64,000 bases of DNA from CAYZUC01 sp964481705 (GTDB lineage: Bacteria > Bacillota > Clostridia > Lachnospirales > Lachnospiraceae). The notes beneath the pieces are model-generated. The model made no database searches and was not told the DNA's origin. It saw only the letters and a list, made by a program, of their open reading frames with translations. Location of the stretch: positions 1 to 64,000 of the forward strand of contig CAYZUC010000004.1 in the NCBI GenBank assembly GCA_964481705.1, read 5' to 3'. The translations under genes and the position numbers were made by a program. This document shows positions 54,417-62,851 of this stretch, in pieces (the stretch's first letter is position 1; every line of letters starts with the position of its first letter).

Positions 54417-55655
54417 ATGCCGGAAACAAGAAATGTTTATGATATTTTAAGTGAAAGAGGATTTATTGAACAATGTACTCATGAGAAAGAAGTACGTGAG
54501 TTATTAGGAAAAGAGAAGGTGACTTTTTATATAGGATTTGATGCTACAGCAGACAGCCTTACAGCAGGACATTTTCTTACGATTATGGCAATGATGCATA
54601 TGCAAAATGCCGGACACAGACCCATTGCCTTATTAGGTGGGGGTACTACTATGATAGGTGACCCTTCCGGAAAATCTGATATGCGTTCCATGATGACAAG
54701 AGAAAAGATAGATCATAATGCTTCTTGCTTTAAGGAACAGTTATCCAAGTTTATCAGTTTTGATAATGATCATGCTATCTTGGCAAACAATGCTGATTGG
54801 CTGTTGGATTTGAACTATGTGAACTTTATTCGCGACGTAGGAGTTCATTTTTCTGTCAATAAAATGCTTGCATCTGAGTGCTATAAGCAGAGAATGGAAA
54901 AAGGACTTACGTTCTTTGAATTTAATTATATGCTGATGCAATCATACGACTTCTTGAAGTTAAATCAGCTTTATGGATGTCAATTGGAAATGGGTGGAGA
55001 TGACCAGTGGAGTAATATTATTGGTGGCGTTGAACTCATTCGCAAAAAGGAACAGAAGGATGCGTTTGGACTCACCTTCAAGCTGCTTACAACGAGTGAG
55101 GGCAAGAAGATGGGAAAGACTATGAAGGGTGCCGTGTGGCTTGACCCGAACAAAACATCTCCCTATGAGTTCTTCCAATACTGGAGAAATATAGAGGATG
55201 CAAAGGTAGAGGAGTGTTTGGGATTGCTTACCTTCCTTCCGATGGATGAGGTTCGTCGATTAGGAGCTCTCCAGGATGCTGAAATTAACCATGCAAAGGA
55301 AGTCTTGGCGTACGAAATCACAAAGATTGTTCATGGGGAAGAGGAAGCAAGAAAAGCATTGGATGCAGCAAAGGCTGTGTTTGCAAATGGTGGAAAAAGT
55401 GATGACATGCCTACCACTACCTTTAAAAGGGATGAAATGGAAGCAGGAAAAGATCTTATCTCTATGATGGTTGAAGTGAAGCTGTGTACGACGCGTTCGG
55501 AGGCGAGAAGATTGATTGAGCAGGGCGGCGTAACGGTCAATGATGTAAAGATTACTGATATTAAACAGGTATTTACAATGAATGACCTTGATGCTGATGG
55601 TACTTTAATTATTAAAAAGGGTAAAAAAGGATTTCATCAGATAAAAGTACAGTAA
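54417..55655 (+). CDS. tyrS: Tyrosine--tRNA ligase
   Basis: A class I synthetase of 412 residues. Signatures are [18 protein letters not shown] (HIGH-like region, here AGHF), [33 protein letters not shown] and [15 protein letters not shown] (KMSKS-like KMGKT). The C-terminal S4 domain reads [29 protein letters not shown] lies 8 nt before the ATG. Confidence 0.97.
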   Translation: MPETRNVYDILSERGFIEQCTHEKEVRELLGKEKVTFYIGFDATADSLTAGHFLTIMAMMHMQNAGHRPIALLGGGTTMIGDPSGKSDMRSMMTREKIDHNASCFKEQLSKFISFDNDHAILANNADWLLDLNYVNFIRDVGVHFSVNKMLASECYKQRMEKGLTFFEFNYMLMQSYDFLKLNQLYGCQLEMGGDDQWSNIIGGVELIRKKEQKDAFGLTFKLLTTSEGKKMGKTMKGAVWLDPNKTSPYEFFQYWRNIEDAKVEECLGLLTFLPMDEVRRLGALQDAEINHAKEVLAYEITKIVHGEEEARKALDAAKAVFANGGKSDDMPTTTFKRDEMEAGKDLISMMVEVKLCTTRSEARRLIEQGGVTVNDVKITDIKQVFTMNDLDADGTLIIKKGKKGFHQIKVQ

Positions 55656-55684
55656 TTTAGTGAGCACGTAAAGAGGAGGATATC

Positions 55685-55840
55685 ATGTCTAATTTTATTG
55701 CATTTGTTAATACATTTTTGAGCTATTTACTTGTTTTTGCAGTATTTTCTGCATCTATCATAGCTTCCATTTTTATTGGAAAGTTTTTAAGAAAGAGGAA
55801 GGATGCTAAGGTTGTAGTGGATTCAGCAAAAGAAGAATAG
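55685..55840 (+). CDS. 51-residue single-pass membrane protein
   Basis: An ATG behind AGGAGG (7 nt) opens a 51-codon frame. The product has one long hydrophobic helix (residues ~4-32, FIAFVNTFLSYLLVFAVFSASIIASIFIG) followed by a basic stretch (KFLRKRKDAK) and an acidic end. It lies 29 bp after tyrS, in the same orientation and before the terminator at 55901, so it is probably the last gene of the tyrS transcript. Function unknown; the strong ribosome binding site and clean topology argue that it is real. Confidence 0.7.
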   Translation: MSNFIAFVNTFLSYLLVFAVFSASIIASIFIGKFLRKRKDAKVVVDSAKEE

Positions 55841-55900
55841 AAGATAGAAGAGTAAGATCAGTTTATTTCTGTTGTTGAAAATAATAGTGAACAAAATTAG

Positions 55901-55967
55901 GAGTGTCAATTTGTTGATATCGTGAAAAAAAATTTCTTTCCTGATATCGCCTTGACACTCTTTTTTT
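55901..55967 (+). terminator. Terminator whose 3' arm contains the nrdD -35 element
   Basis: GAGTGTCAA (55901-55909) pairs with TTGACACTC (55952-55960). GATATC (55916-55921) pairs with GATATC (55943-55948) inside. Seven Ts follow (55961-55967). Confidence 0.85.
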
Positions 55968-55980
55968 ATTCCCTTATACT
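55952..55980 (+). promoter_or_regulatory. SigmaA promoter of nrdDG
   Basis: TTGACA (55952-55957), 17-bp spacer, TATACT (55975-55980). The -35 lies in the closing arm of the upstream terminator. Confidence 0.75.
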
Positions 55981-55990
55981 GAATAAGAAC

Positions 55991-56032
55991 CACAAGATAT
56001 AGTGAAAAGCAACTGAGAAGTAACTATATACG
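55991..56032 (+). promoter_or_regulatory. Candidate pair of NrdR boxes
   Basis: CACAAGATATAGTG (55991-56004) is a near-palindrome resembling the NrdR consensus (ACAC-w-ATAT-w-GTG type). A weaker AACTATATACGC (56022-56033) follows about 29 bp later. NrdR boxes usually occur in pairs three helical turns apart at nrd promoters. They would cover the transcription start. Confidence 0.45.
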
Positions 56033-56065
56033 CAAATGCGGAATTACGGGTCAGGGAGGAAAAGG

Positions 56066-58240
56066 ATGAGTCAGGAGATAGAAGCAACGGATTATTCGGG
56101 AAAGTTTGTCCCAAAACTGCCGGTGAAGGTAATTAAGAAAGATGGTACCTTGGAAGCTTTTAATGTACAAAAAGTAATAGATGCGGTTGGGAAGAGTGCA
56201 TATCGTGCATTGACCAAGTTTACTCCTAACGAGAAAGAATATATTTGTCAGAATGTTATTGATCGCGTTGATGAATTAGAGAATGAAGAGATTCCTATTT
56301 CTATCATGCATAATATTGTGGAGAGTTCCTTAGAACAGGTAAAACCGATAGTAGCAAAGAGCTACCGCGATTATCGTAATTATAAACAGGACTTTGTCCG
56401 AATGATGGATGATGTGTATAAAAAGAGCCAGTCCATTATGTATGTAGGAGATAAGGAGAATTCCAATACGGACTCAGCGTTGGTATCAACAAAAAGGAGC
56501 TTGATTTTCAATCAGTTTAATAAAGAGCTTTATCAGAAGTTTTTTATGACGACAGAAGAGATTCAAGCTTGTCGAGATGGTTATATTTACGTACATGATA
56601 TGTCAGCCAGAAGGGATACCATGAATTGCTGTTTATTTGATGTGGCAACCGTTCTAAGTGGTGGCTTCGAGATGGGTAATATCTGGTACAATGAGCCGAA
56701 GAGTCTGGATGTTGCATTTGATGTAATCGGAGATATCGTCTTGAGTGCGGCGAGTCAACAGTATGGCGGATTTACGGTACCTAATGTAGAATTGATACTG
56801 GAACCATATGCAGAGAGGTCTTATAAGAAGTATGTGGAGAAGTATTTACGTCTGGGAGTGGATCAGGAGAATGCAGAATCCGAAGCTTATGCGGATATTA
56901 AAAGAGATTTTGAACAGGGATTTCAGGGATGGGAGTATAAATTCAATACCGTAGCCTCCAGCCGTGGTGATTATCCGTTTATTACGGTTACGGCAGGAAC
57001 GGGAACCGGACGTTTTGCGAGACTTGCTACCATTCAGATGTTAAATGTAAGAAGAAAAGGACAGGGTAAGAAGGAGTGCAGGAAGCCTGTACTATTCCCC
57101 AAAATCGTATTTCTTTATGATGAAAATTTACATGGTAAGGGGAAAGAGCTTGAAGAGGTTTTTGAAGCAGGAGTGAAGTGCTCAAGTAAGACTATGTATC
57201 CTGATTGGCTTAGCCTGACAGGACGTGGATATATTGCAAGTATGTATAAACAATATGGTAAGATTATCTCTCCTATGGGCTGCAGGGCGTTCCTTTCACC
57301 TTGGTACGAAAGAGGAGGTATGCATCCAGCAGATGACCAGGATGTTCCGGTATTTGTTGGTAGATTTAATATTGGTGCAGTTTCTCTTCACCTTCCAATG
57401 ATTCTCGCAAAAGCAAGGCATGAGAGCAAGGATTTTTACCAGGTACTTGATTACTACTTAAATCTGATACGTCAGCTTCATATACGTACCTATGCTTATC
57501 TGGGAGAGATGAGAGCTTCCACAAATCCTCTGGCCTATTGTGAGGGCGGTTTCTATGGAGGTCATTTAAAATTAACGGACAAAATCAAACCGCTTCTTAA
57601 GGCGGCGACTGCTTCCTTTGGAATTACAGCATTTAATGAATTGCAGAGACTATATAATGGGAAATCGCTCGCAGAAGATGGTAATTTTGCATTGGAAGTT
57701 CTTGAGTATATTAATAAAAGAGTAAATGAATTTAAGGAGGAGGATGGTAATCTATATGCAATTTACGCTACTCCTGCCGAAAATCTATGTGGACTTCAGG
57801 TAAAGCAGTTTCGGAAAAAGTATGGAATTGTCGAAAATGTATCCGATCGTGACTATGTATCGAATGGCTTTCATTGTCATGTTTCAGAAGATATTACCCC
57901 AATTCAAAAACAGGATTTGGAGTATCGTTTTTGGGAATTATCCAATGGAGGAAAGATTCAGTATGTAAAGTATCCCATCGATTATAATTTGGAGGCTGTT
58001 AAGACCTTGATTCATCGTGCAATGGATATGGGATTATATGAAGGAGTCAATATGTCTCTATCTTATTGTGATGATTGTGGACACCAGGAGTTGGATATGG
58101 ATGTCTGCCCGGTATGTGGAAGTAAGAACCTGACGAAAATTGATCGTATGAATGGCTATTTGTCCTATTCCCGTGTACATGGGGATACAAGACTAAATGA
58201 TGCCAAAATGTCAGAAATATCGGAAAGAAAAAGTATGTAA
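56066..58240 (+). CDS. nrdD: Anaerobic ribonucleoside-triphosphate reductase
   Basis: This class III glycyl-radical enzyme makes deoxyribonucleotides without oxygen. It has 724 residues. The N-terminal ATP-cone (VKVIKKDGTLEAFNVQKVIDAV, ~14-105) is the allosteric domain. The barrel includes NCCLFDVATVL and TVTAGTGTGRFARLATIQMLN. The C-terminal zinc site is CDDCGHQELDMDVCPVCGS, and the radical Gly lies in RMNGYLSY followed by the typical RVHGDTRLNDAKM tail. ATG 56066 follows GGGAGG; an earlier in-frame ATG at 56036 has no ribosome binding site. It is operonic with nrdG and dut. Confidence 0.96.
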   Translation: MSQEIEATDYSGKFVPKLPVKVIKKDGTLEAFNVQKVIDAVGKSAYRALTKFTPNEKEYICQNVIDRVDELENEEIPISIMHNIVESSLEQVKPIVAKSYRDYRNYKQDFVRMMDDVYKKSQSIMYVGDKENSNTDSALVSTKRSLIFNQFNKELYQKFFMTTEEIQACRDGYIYVHDMSARRDTMNCCLFDVATVLSGGFEMGNIWYNEPKSLDVAFDVIGDIVLSAASQQYGGFTVPNVELILEPYAERSYKKYVEKYLRLGVDQENAESEAYADIKRDFEQGFQGWEYKFNTVASSRGDYPFITVTAGTGTGRFARLATIQMLNVRRKGQGKKECRKPVLFPKIVFLYDENLHGKGKELEEVFEAGVKCSSKTMYPDWLSLTGRGYIASMYKQYGKIISPMGCRAFLSPWYERGGMHPADDQDVPVFVGRFNIGAVSLHLPMILAKARHESKDFYQVLDYYLNLIRQLHIRTYAYLGEMRASTNPLAYCEGGFYGGHLKLTDKIKPLLKAATASFGITAFNELQRLYNGKSLAEDGNFALEVLEYINKRVNEFKEEDGNLYAIYATPAENLCGLQVKQFRKKYGIVENVSDRDYVSNGFHCHVSEDITPIQKQDLEYRFWELSNGGKIQYVKYPIDYNLEAVKTLIHRAMDMGLYEGVNMSLSYCDDCGHQELDMDVCPVCGSKNLTKIDRMNGYLSYSRVHGDTRLNDAKMSEISERKSM

Positions 58241-58260
58241 ATCGCGGAGGCAGGATTAGA

Positions 58261-58770
58261 ATGCGTTATCATAATATTACCAAAGATGATATGAAGAACG
58301 GTGATGGTCTTCGTGTTGTTCTGTGGGTGGCAGGATGCTCTCACTGCTGTAAGGAGTGTCAGAATCCGATTACTTGGGATCCTAATGGTGGCTTACCATT
58401 TGACGAGACAGCAAAGCATGAAGTATTTGCCGAATTGGACAAGGATTATATCTCCGGAGTCACGTTGAGCGGTGGAGATCCACTCCATGTAGCAAATATT
58501 GCGGATACCAAGCAGTTAATGAAAGAGATAAAGGAAAAGTATCCTGACAAAACCATCTGGCTATATACAGGTGATTCATGGGAGCATATTTCTCATTATC
58601 CATGTATGAAATATGTGGATGTACTTGTAGATGGAGAATTCCACATAGAAGAAAGAGATGTAAACCTTCTATGGAAGGGAAGTAAGAATCAGAGGGTGAT
58701 TGATGTTCAGAAATCATTACAGCATGAATTAGAAGATCCTGTGATTTATTGTCCGGATTATTACAAATAA
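58261..58770 (+). CDS. nrdG: Anaerobic ribonucleotide reductase activating enzyme
   Basis: A 169-residue radical SAM enzyme that generates the NrdD glycyl radical. The 4Fe-4S motif CX3CX2C is in VAGCSHCCKECQNP. Glycines binding SAM follow in GVTLSGGDPLH. It starts 20 bp after nrdD behind GGAGG. Confidence 0.95.
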   Translation: MRYHNITKDDMKNGDGLRVVLWVAGCSHCCKECQNPITWDPNGGLPFDETAKHEVFAELDKDYISGVTLSGGDPLHVANIADTKQLMKEIKEKYPDKTIWLYTGDSWEHISHYPCMKYVDVLVDGEFHIEERDVNLLWKGSKNQRVIDVQKSLQHELEDPVIYCPDYYK

Positions 58771-58784
58771 GAATGGAGATATTT

Positions 58785-59219
58785 ATGAAGATTAAAGTGA
58801 AAAAGGTATCAGAAGAAGCAGTACTCCCAACAAGTGGAAGCAGTAAAGCAGCAGGATATGACCTTTATGCGGCGATTCCATTGCCGGTTACCATAGCACC
58901 TCATCAGACAGCAAAGATTGATACGGGTCTTCAATTTGAACTTCCAGATGGGTATTTCGCCGGTATTTTTGCAAGAAGCGGTCTGGCAACCAAGGAGGGG
59001 TTACGTCCTGCAAATTGTGTAGGAGTGTGTGATTCGGATTATCGTGGCAATTATATCGTTGCTATTCATAACGATAGTGATCAGGAACGTGTAATTACGC
59101 CTCGTGAGAAAATAGCACAGATGATAGTAATGGAGTACTTGACCATGGAATTTGAAGAGGTTAATGAGCTATCGGATACGGAACGTGGTGCTGGTGGTTT
59201 TGGATCTACCGGAAAATAA
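58785..59219 (+). CDS. dut: dUTP diphosphatase
   Basis: This trimeric dUTPase turns dUTP to dUMP, keeping uracil out of DNA and feeding thymidylate synthesis. It has 144 residues with the five motifs in order: AAGYDLYA, GIFARSGLA, GVCDSDYRGN, REKIAQMIV and RGAGGFGSTG. The ATG at 58785 has GGAG at a normal distance. It follows nrdG by 14 bp, a sensible pairing of dNTP supply and quality control. Confidence 0.96.
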   Translation: MKIKVKKVSEEAVLPTSGSSKAAGYDLYAAIPLPVTIAPHQTAKIDTGLQFELPDGYFAGIFARSGLATKEGLRPANCVGVCDSDYRGNYIVAIHNDSDQERVITPREKIAQMIVMEYLTMEFEEVNELSDTERGAGGFGSTGK

Positions 59220-59226
59220 AAAGATT

Positions 59227-59257
59227 TGGAATAATTTGCTTCCTTTTCGGCACAATA
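59227..59257 (+). promoter_or_regulatory. Candidate forespore (sigmaG/F-type) promoter of spoVAF
   Basis: TGGAATA (59227-59233), 17-bp spacer, CACAATA (59251-59257) resembles the forespore consensus (-35 near GNATA, -10 near CATNNTA). spoVAF is forespore-expressed in B. subtilis. Confidence 0.4.
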
Positions 59258-59293
59258 ATCAGAAATGATTATAGTCAAAAGGGAGCATTTTTT

Positions 59294-60706
59294 ATGAAAA
59301 TAAGTAAAGATTTTGAACAAAATTTGAACTACATGAATGAGAAGCTTGCAGTTACTACAAATTTTGATGTTGTATATCGTATCATTGATATTGGTGGTAA
59401 AAGATCGGTATTCTATTTTATTGATGGATTTTTAAAGGATGATACGATGCAAAAGATGCTACAGTATTTTGGTACAATAAAAGCTGAAGCTATGCCACAA
59501 AATGCTCATGAGATGAGCAAGAAGAATATGCCTTATGTGGAAGTGGATCTGAAGGACGAGTACGAAAGTATTGAGAAGGATGTATTGTCAGGAGTGTTGG
59601 CACTTTTTATTGAGGGTTATGAACAGTGTATTTTGCTGGATTGTAGAACATATCCATCCAGAAGTGTGAAAGAACCGGAAAAGGACAAAGCACTTAGAGG
59701 TTCGAAGGATGGTTTTGTTGAAACACTGGTTTTTAATACGGCCTTACTTAGAAGAAGAATTCGCTCTACAGAGCTTCGAGTGGAAATGCATTGTATTGGA
59801 GAAACCTCTAAAACAGATGTTGCAGTGTGCTACATGTCAGATCGGGTAGACAAAAAGGTATTGGACCTCGTGTGTGAACGTATTGATAATATTCATGTAG
59901 ATGCGTTAACGGTGAATCAGGAAAGCCTTGCAGAATGTCTTTTTAAAGGGAAATGGTATAATCCATTTCCAAAATTCAAATATACAGAAAGACCGGATAC
60001 CGCAGCGGCGCAGGCCTTGGAGGGGAATCTTATTATACTTGTAGATAATTCACCATCAGCAATGATTTTGCCAACATCCATATTTGATATTATTGAAGAA
60101 GCAGATGACTATTATTTCCCACCATTGACAGGAACCTATCTGAGATTGTCCAGATTCATCATAACAATTCTAACTTATATTTTGACACCCACATTCCTAC
60201 TTCTTATCAATCATCCATCATGGCTTCCGGAATCATTAGAATTCATTTTGATGAAAGAAGATTCTTATGTTCCGGTGATTGTTCAGTTTCTAATTCTGGA
60301 ACTGGCTATTGACGGCCTAAAGCTTGCTGCAGTAAACACACCAAGTATGTTGACTACTCCATTAAGCGTAGTGGCTGGTATTGTGTTGGGACAGTTCTCC
60401 GTGGACTCTGGATGGTTTAATGCAGAGGTTATGCTATATATGTCATTTGTAGCTGTCGCGAACTATACGCAGGCAAATTACGAGCTCGGATATGCATTGA
60501 AATTTCTTCGAATTCTTACACTTATTCTCACTGCGATATTTGGTATTTATGGTTACTTGGGTGGAATCGTGATATCTCTAACAGCAATAATTAGAAACCG
60601 AACGGTATCGGGCGGTTCCTATATCTATCCATTGATTCCTTTTTCTCTTAAAAGTCTAAAGAGGAGGTTTTTTCGAACCAGACCGAATGATTTCATTGAA
60701 AAGTAG
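59294..60706 (+). CDS. spoVAF: Stage V sporulation protein AF (GerA family)
   Basis: A 470-residue GerA-type membrane protein. The N-terminal soluble part carries DVVYRIIDIGGKRSVFYFIDGF, DCRTYPSRSVKEPEKDKALRG and the ESLAECLFKGKWYNPFPKFKYTERPD block. The membrane part (~285-440) has five or so helices (LRLSRFIITILTYILTPTFLLLI onward). The pattern matches SpoVAF better than GerAA because of the short N-terminus and the DIGGKRSVFYF opening. SpoVAF helps germination of spores. The spoVA channel genes are not adjacent here. Confidence 0.87.
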   Translation: MKISKDFEQNLNYMNEKLAVTTNFDVVYRIIDIGGKRSVFYFIDGFLKDDTMQKMLQYFGTIKAEAMPQNAHEMSKKNMPYVEVDLKDEYESIEKDVLSGVLALFIEGYEQCILLDCRTYPSRSVKEPEKDKALRGSKDGFVETLVFNTALLRRRIRSTELRVEMHCIGETSKTDVAVCYMSDRVDKKVLDLVCERIDNIHVDALTVNQESLAECLFKGKWYNPFPKFKYTERPDTAAAQALEGNLIILVDNSPSAMILPTSIFDIIEEADDYYFPPLTGTYLRLSRFIITILTYILTPTFLLLINHPSWLPESLEFILMKEDSYVPVIVQFLILELAIDGLKLAAVNTPSMLTTPLSVVAGIVLGQFSVDSGWFNAEVMLYMSFVAVANYTQANYELGYALKFLRILTLILTAIFGIYGYLGGIVISLTAIIRNRTVSGGSYIYPLIPFSLKSLKRRFFRTRPNDFIEK

Positions 60707-60756
60707 ATGGAAAAATGGTACTATGTTTTTATGTTAGAGGGAAAAGAGGATTACTT

Positions 60757-61626
60757 ATGAGAGATTATGTGATATGCACAGAAAGCTTTGCAGATTTGCC
60801 GATGGACTTTATATCTGTTCATAACTTGGGATTTGTAAACTCTTCTTATATGATTGATGGTGTTACGTATGGAGCAGGTCAACAGCTGTCTCCTGAGGAT
60901 TTCTATGCAAGGGTACGTGCAGGTGCTATGCCTACTACGTCACAGGTTAATCCTGAAGAAGCAAGAGAATTACTGCAGAAGTATGTTGATTTGGGATATG
61001 ATGTTCTTCATGTTGCATTTACTTCCGGCTTGTCAGGCACATATAATAATTTACGTTTGGCATCGGAGGAAATCAATGATGAGTTAAAGGAAAACAGAGT
61101 TATTGTTGTAGACTCGCTTTGTGCTTCTCTCGGAGAAGGACTTTTAGTATACTATGCCGTAAAGAACAAAGAAGCAGGCATGACGATGGAAGAAAATGCG
61201 AAATGGTTGGAAGAGCATAAGCTGAACATTGTTCATAGCTTTACTGTAGATGATTTGAATCATTTGTATAGAGGCGGGAGAGTTAGCCGAACAGCAGCAT
61301 TCTTTGGAACACTTGCCAGCATTAAGCCGGTTATGCATGTGGATAATGAGGGAAGACTGATAGCTATTGGAAAGGTTCGCGGACGAAAGAAATCGTTACA
61401 GGCGCTTGTAGATTATATGGACGAACATATCGGTAGTTTTCGCGGTAAACAGGATATTTTCTTTATAAGTCACGGGGATTGTCAGGCAGAGGCAGAGTAT
61501 GTGGCTGATCTTGTGAGAAATCGATTTGGAATCGAGAATTGTATTATCAACCAAGTTGGACCGACCATTGGTTCCCATTCCGGTCCTGGAACCATGGCAT
61601 TATTTTTCCTTGGAGATATACGGTAA
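60757..61626 (+). CDS. DegV-family fatty-acid-binding protein
   Basis: A 289-residue DegV protein. It begins YVICTESFADLP, with the lipid-head-group Thr/Ser regions AMPTTSQVNPEE and AFTSGLSGTYNN, then RGGRVSRTAAFFGTLASIKPV and the C-terminal GPTIGSHSGPGTMALFF. DegV/FakB proteins present fatty acids to FakA for phosphorylation. ATG 60757 has AAAGAGG 6 nt upstream. It starts 50 bp after spoVAF. Confidence 0.93.
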   Translation: MRDYVICTESFADLPMDFISVHNLGFVNSSYMIDGVTYGAGQQLSPEDFYARVRAGAMPTTSQVNPEEARELLQKYVDLGYDVLHVAFTSGLSGTYNNLRLASEEINDELKENRVIVVDSLCASLGEGLLVYYAVKNKEAGMTMEENAKWLEEHKLNIVHSFTVDDLNHLYRGGRVSRTAAFFGTLASIKPVMHVDNEGRLIAIGKVRGRKKSLQALVDYMDEHIGSFRGKQDIFFISHGDCQAEAEYVADLVRNRFGIENCIINQVGPTIGSHSGPGTMALFFLGDIR

Positions 61627-61644
61627 GCAGAACAGATTATGTAG

Positions 61645-61671
61645 GGAACGACTTGGGTCGTTCCTTTTTTT
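61645..61671 (+). terminator. Intrinsic terminator after the degV gene
   Basis: GGAACGAC (61645-61652) pairs with GTCGTTCC (61657-61664), followed by seven Ts. It separates degV from the convergent cotJ operon. Confidence 0.9.
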
Positions 61672-61694
61672 GTCCGTATCAGAAGGCTCTATGT

Positions 61695-62309
61695 TTAATC
61701 ATTTCCAATGATACAGGTATCGAATTCAGGATTCATAGCATAGAAATTCTTTGCATTCAGTTTATCCTGAACAATACGAAGTGATTCGCCAAAACGTTGA
61801 TAGTGTACAATTTCTCGCTCGCGTAAGAAACGAATAGGGTCACAGACTTCGGGATCATCAATTAAACGCAGAAGATTATCGTAGGTAGTTCGGGCCTTTT
61901 GCTCTGCAGCCATATCTTCACTGATGTCTGTGATTGGATCACCACAGCTTTGGAAAGTCTGAGCATCAAATGGTACACCACTGGCAGTCACAGGGTACAG
62001 ACCAAGTGTATGATCGGTATAATATTTATCCAACCCACTTGCTTCAAGCTCCTCCATAGACAAGTTACGTGTCAGCTGATATACAATGGCACAGATAATT
62101 TCCTGGTGAGCCATTTCCTCGGTGCCAATATCGGTGAAGAGACCTGCTATTTCACGATAAGGCATAGTATATCTCTGTGATAAGTACCGCATTGCGGCTC
62201 CGGTTTCTCCGTTTGGACCACCAAATTGCGACATGATAGTCTGTGCTAATTTACCATTGGGTTTTGTGATATTTACTGGATATTGTAAAAATTTTTGATA
62301 TTCCCACAT
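61695..62309 (-). CDS. cotJC: Spore coat protein CotJC (manganese-catalase fold)
   Basis: A 204-residue protein of the Mn-catalase/CotJC family. The ferritin-like metal ligands are visible as the Glu of NGETGAAMRYLSQRY, EEMAHQE, the Glu of AAEQKARTTYD and REREIVHYQRFGE. It is a component of the spore coat inner layer, possibly guarding against peroxide. It is the last gene of cotJA-cotJB-cotJC. Confidence 0.94.
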   Translation of the reverse strand: MWEYQKFLQYPVNITKPNGKLAQTIMSQFGGPNGETGAAMRYLSQRYTMPYREIAGLFTDIGTEEMAHQEIICAIVYQLTRNLSMEELEASGLDKYYTDHTLGLYPVTASGVPFDAQTFQSCGDPITDISEDMAAEQKARTTYDNLLRLIDDPEVCDPIRFLREREIVHYQRFGESLRIVQDKLNAKNFYAMNPEFDTCIIGND

Positions 62310-62310
62310 A

Positions 62311-62571
62311 TTATGAGCACACTCCTTCCCATGGCCATGGATATTCTACCCATTTCCATTCTGTTTCATTTTTACAGACATCATGACAGGTGAGTGGACC
62401 ATAAAGAGCAGCATATTCTTCCATGGATTTCTTTAAAAGCATATTGTAATGATGATAGTATTGGAGTGCTTCACCATCTTTCGGGTGAGTATCCAGGAAT
62501 AAATTAAGATCATATAACGTAAAATCAAGTATCTGAATATAGCGTAGGAGCTGAAGCTGTTCTCTTGTCAT
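62311..62571 (-). CDS. cotJB: Spore coat protein CotJB
   Basis: An 86-residue protein with the CotJB pattern TREQLQLLRYIQILDFTLYDLNLFLDTHP, LQYYHHYNML and the Trp-rich end EWKWVEYPWPWEG. Start ATG 62571 has GGAGG 8 nt upstream; the GTG three codons earlier lies inside that site. It overlaps cotJA by ATGA and ends 1 nt before the cotJC start. Confidence 0.93.
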   Translation of the reverse strand: MTREQLQLLRYIQILDFTLYDLNLFLDTHPKDGEALQYYHHYNMLLKKSMEEYAALYGPLTCHDVCKNETEWKWVEYPWPWEGVCS

Positions 62572-62732
62572 CCGATACACCTCCGACCTAAGAATGGTTT
62601 ATCGAGCTCGGGAAAAATTGTACCTGCATGAAACCCCTTCTCGAGGTCATACAAGGAATGAAATTTCTGCCATGGTACGTAAGCCATGGCGATAGGAAAA
62701 GTAGGAAAAGAGTGTTGAAAGTTTTGTTCCAT
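62568..62732 (-). CDS. cotJA: Spore coat protein CotJA
   Basis: A 54-codon frame on the minus strand reads MAYVPWQKFHSLYDLEKGFH and AGTIFPELDKPFLG, the core of the CotJA family. CAGGAG lies 6-7 nt before the ATG at 62732. Its TGA overlaps the cotJB ATG (ATGA), completing the standard cotJABC operon. A longer frame on the same strand and stretch (62588-62827) is a shadow with no family features. Confidence 0.92.
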   Translation of the reverse strand: MEQNFQHSFPTFPIAMAYVPWQKFHSLYDLEKGFHAGTIFPELDKPFLGRRCIG

Positions 62733-62851
62733 AAATGACTCCTGTTATGACTATTTACCCTAGTATATGTAAATGATTGGGCAACGTTCACATACTTTTC
62801 ACAAATAAATACTATATTGAGTTGCAAAGTAAGAAAAGGGAGGAAATGTCA

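Noticed and set aside
62588..62827. 79-codon minus-strand frame before cotJB
   Set aside because: No family features; the overlapping 54-codon frame is a clear CotJA with a ribosome binding site and ATGA overlap.
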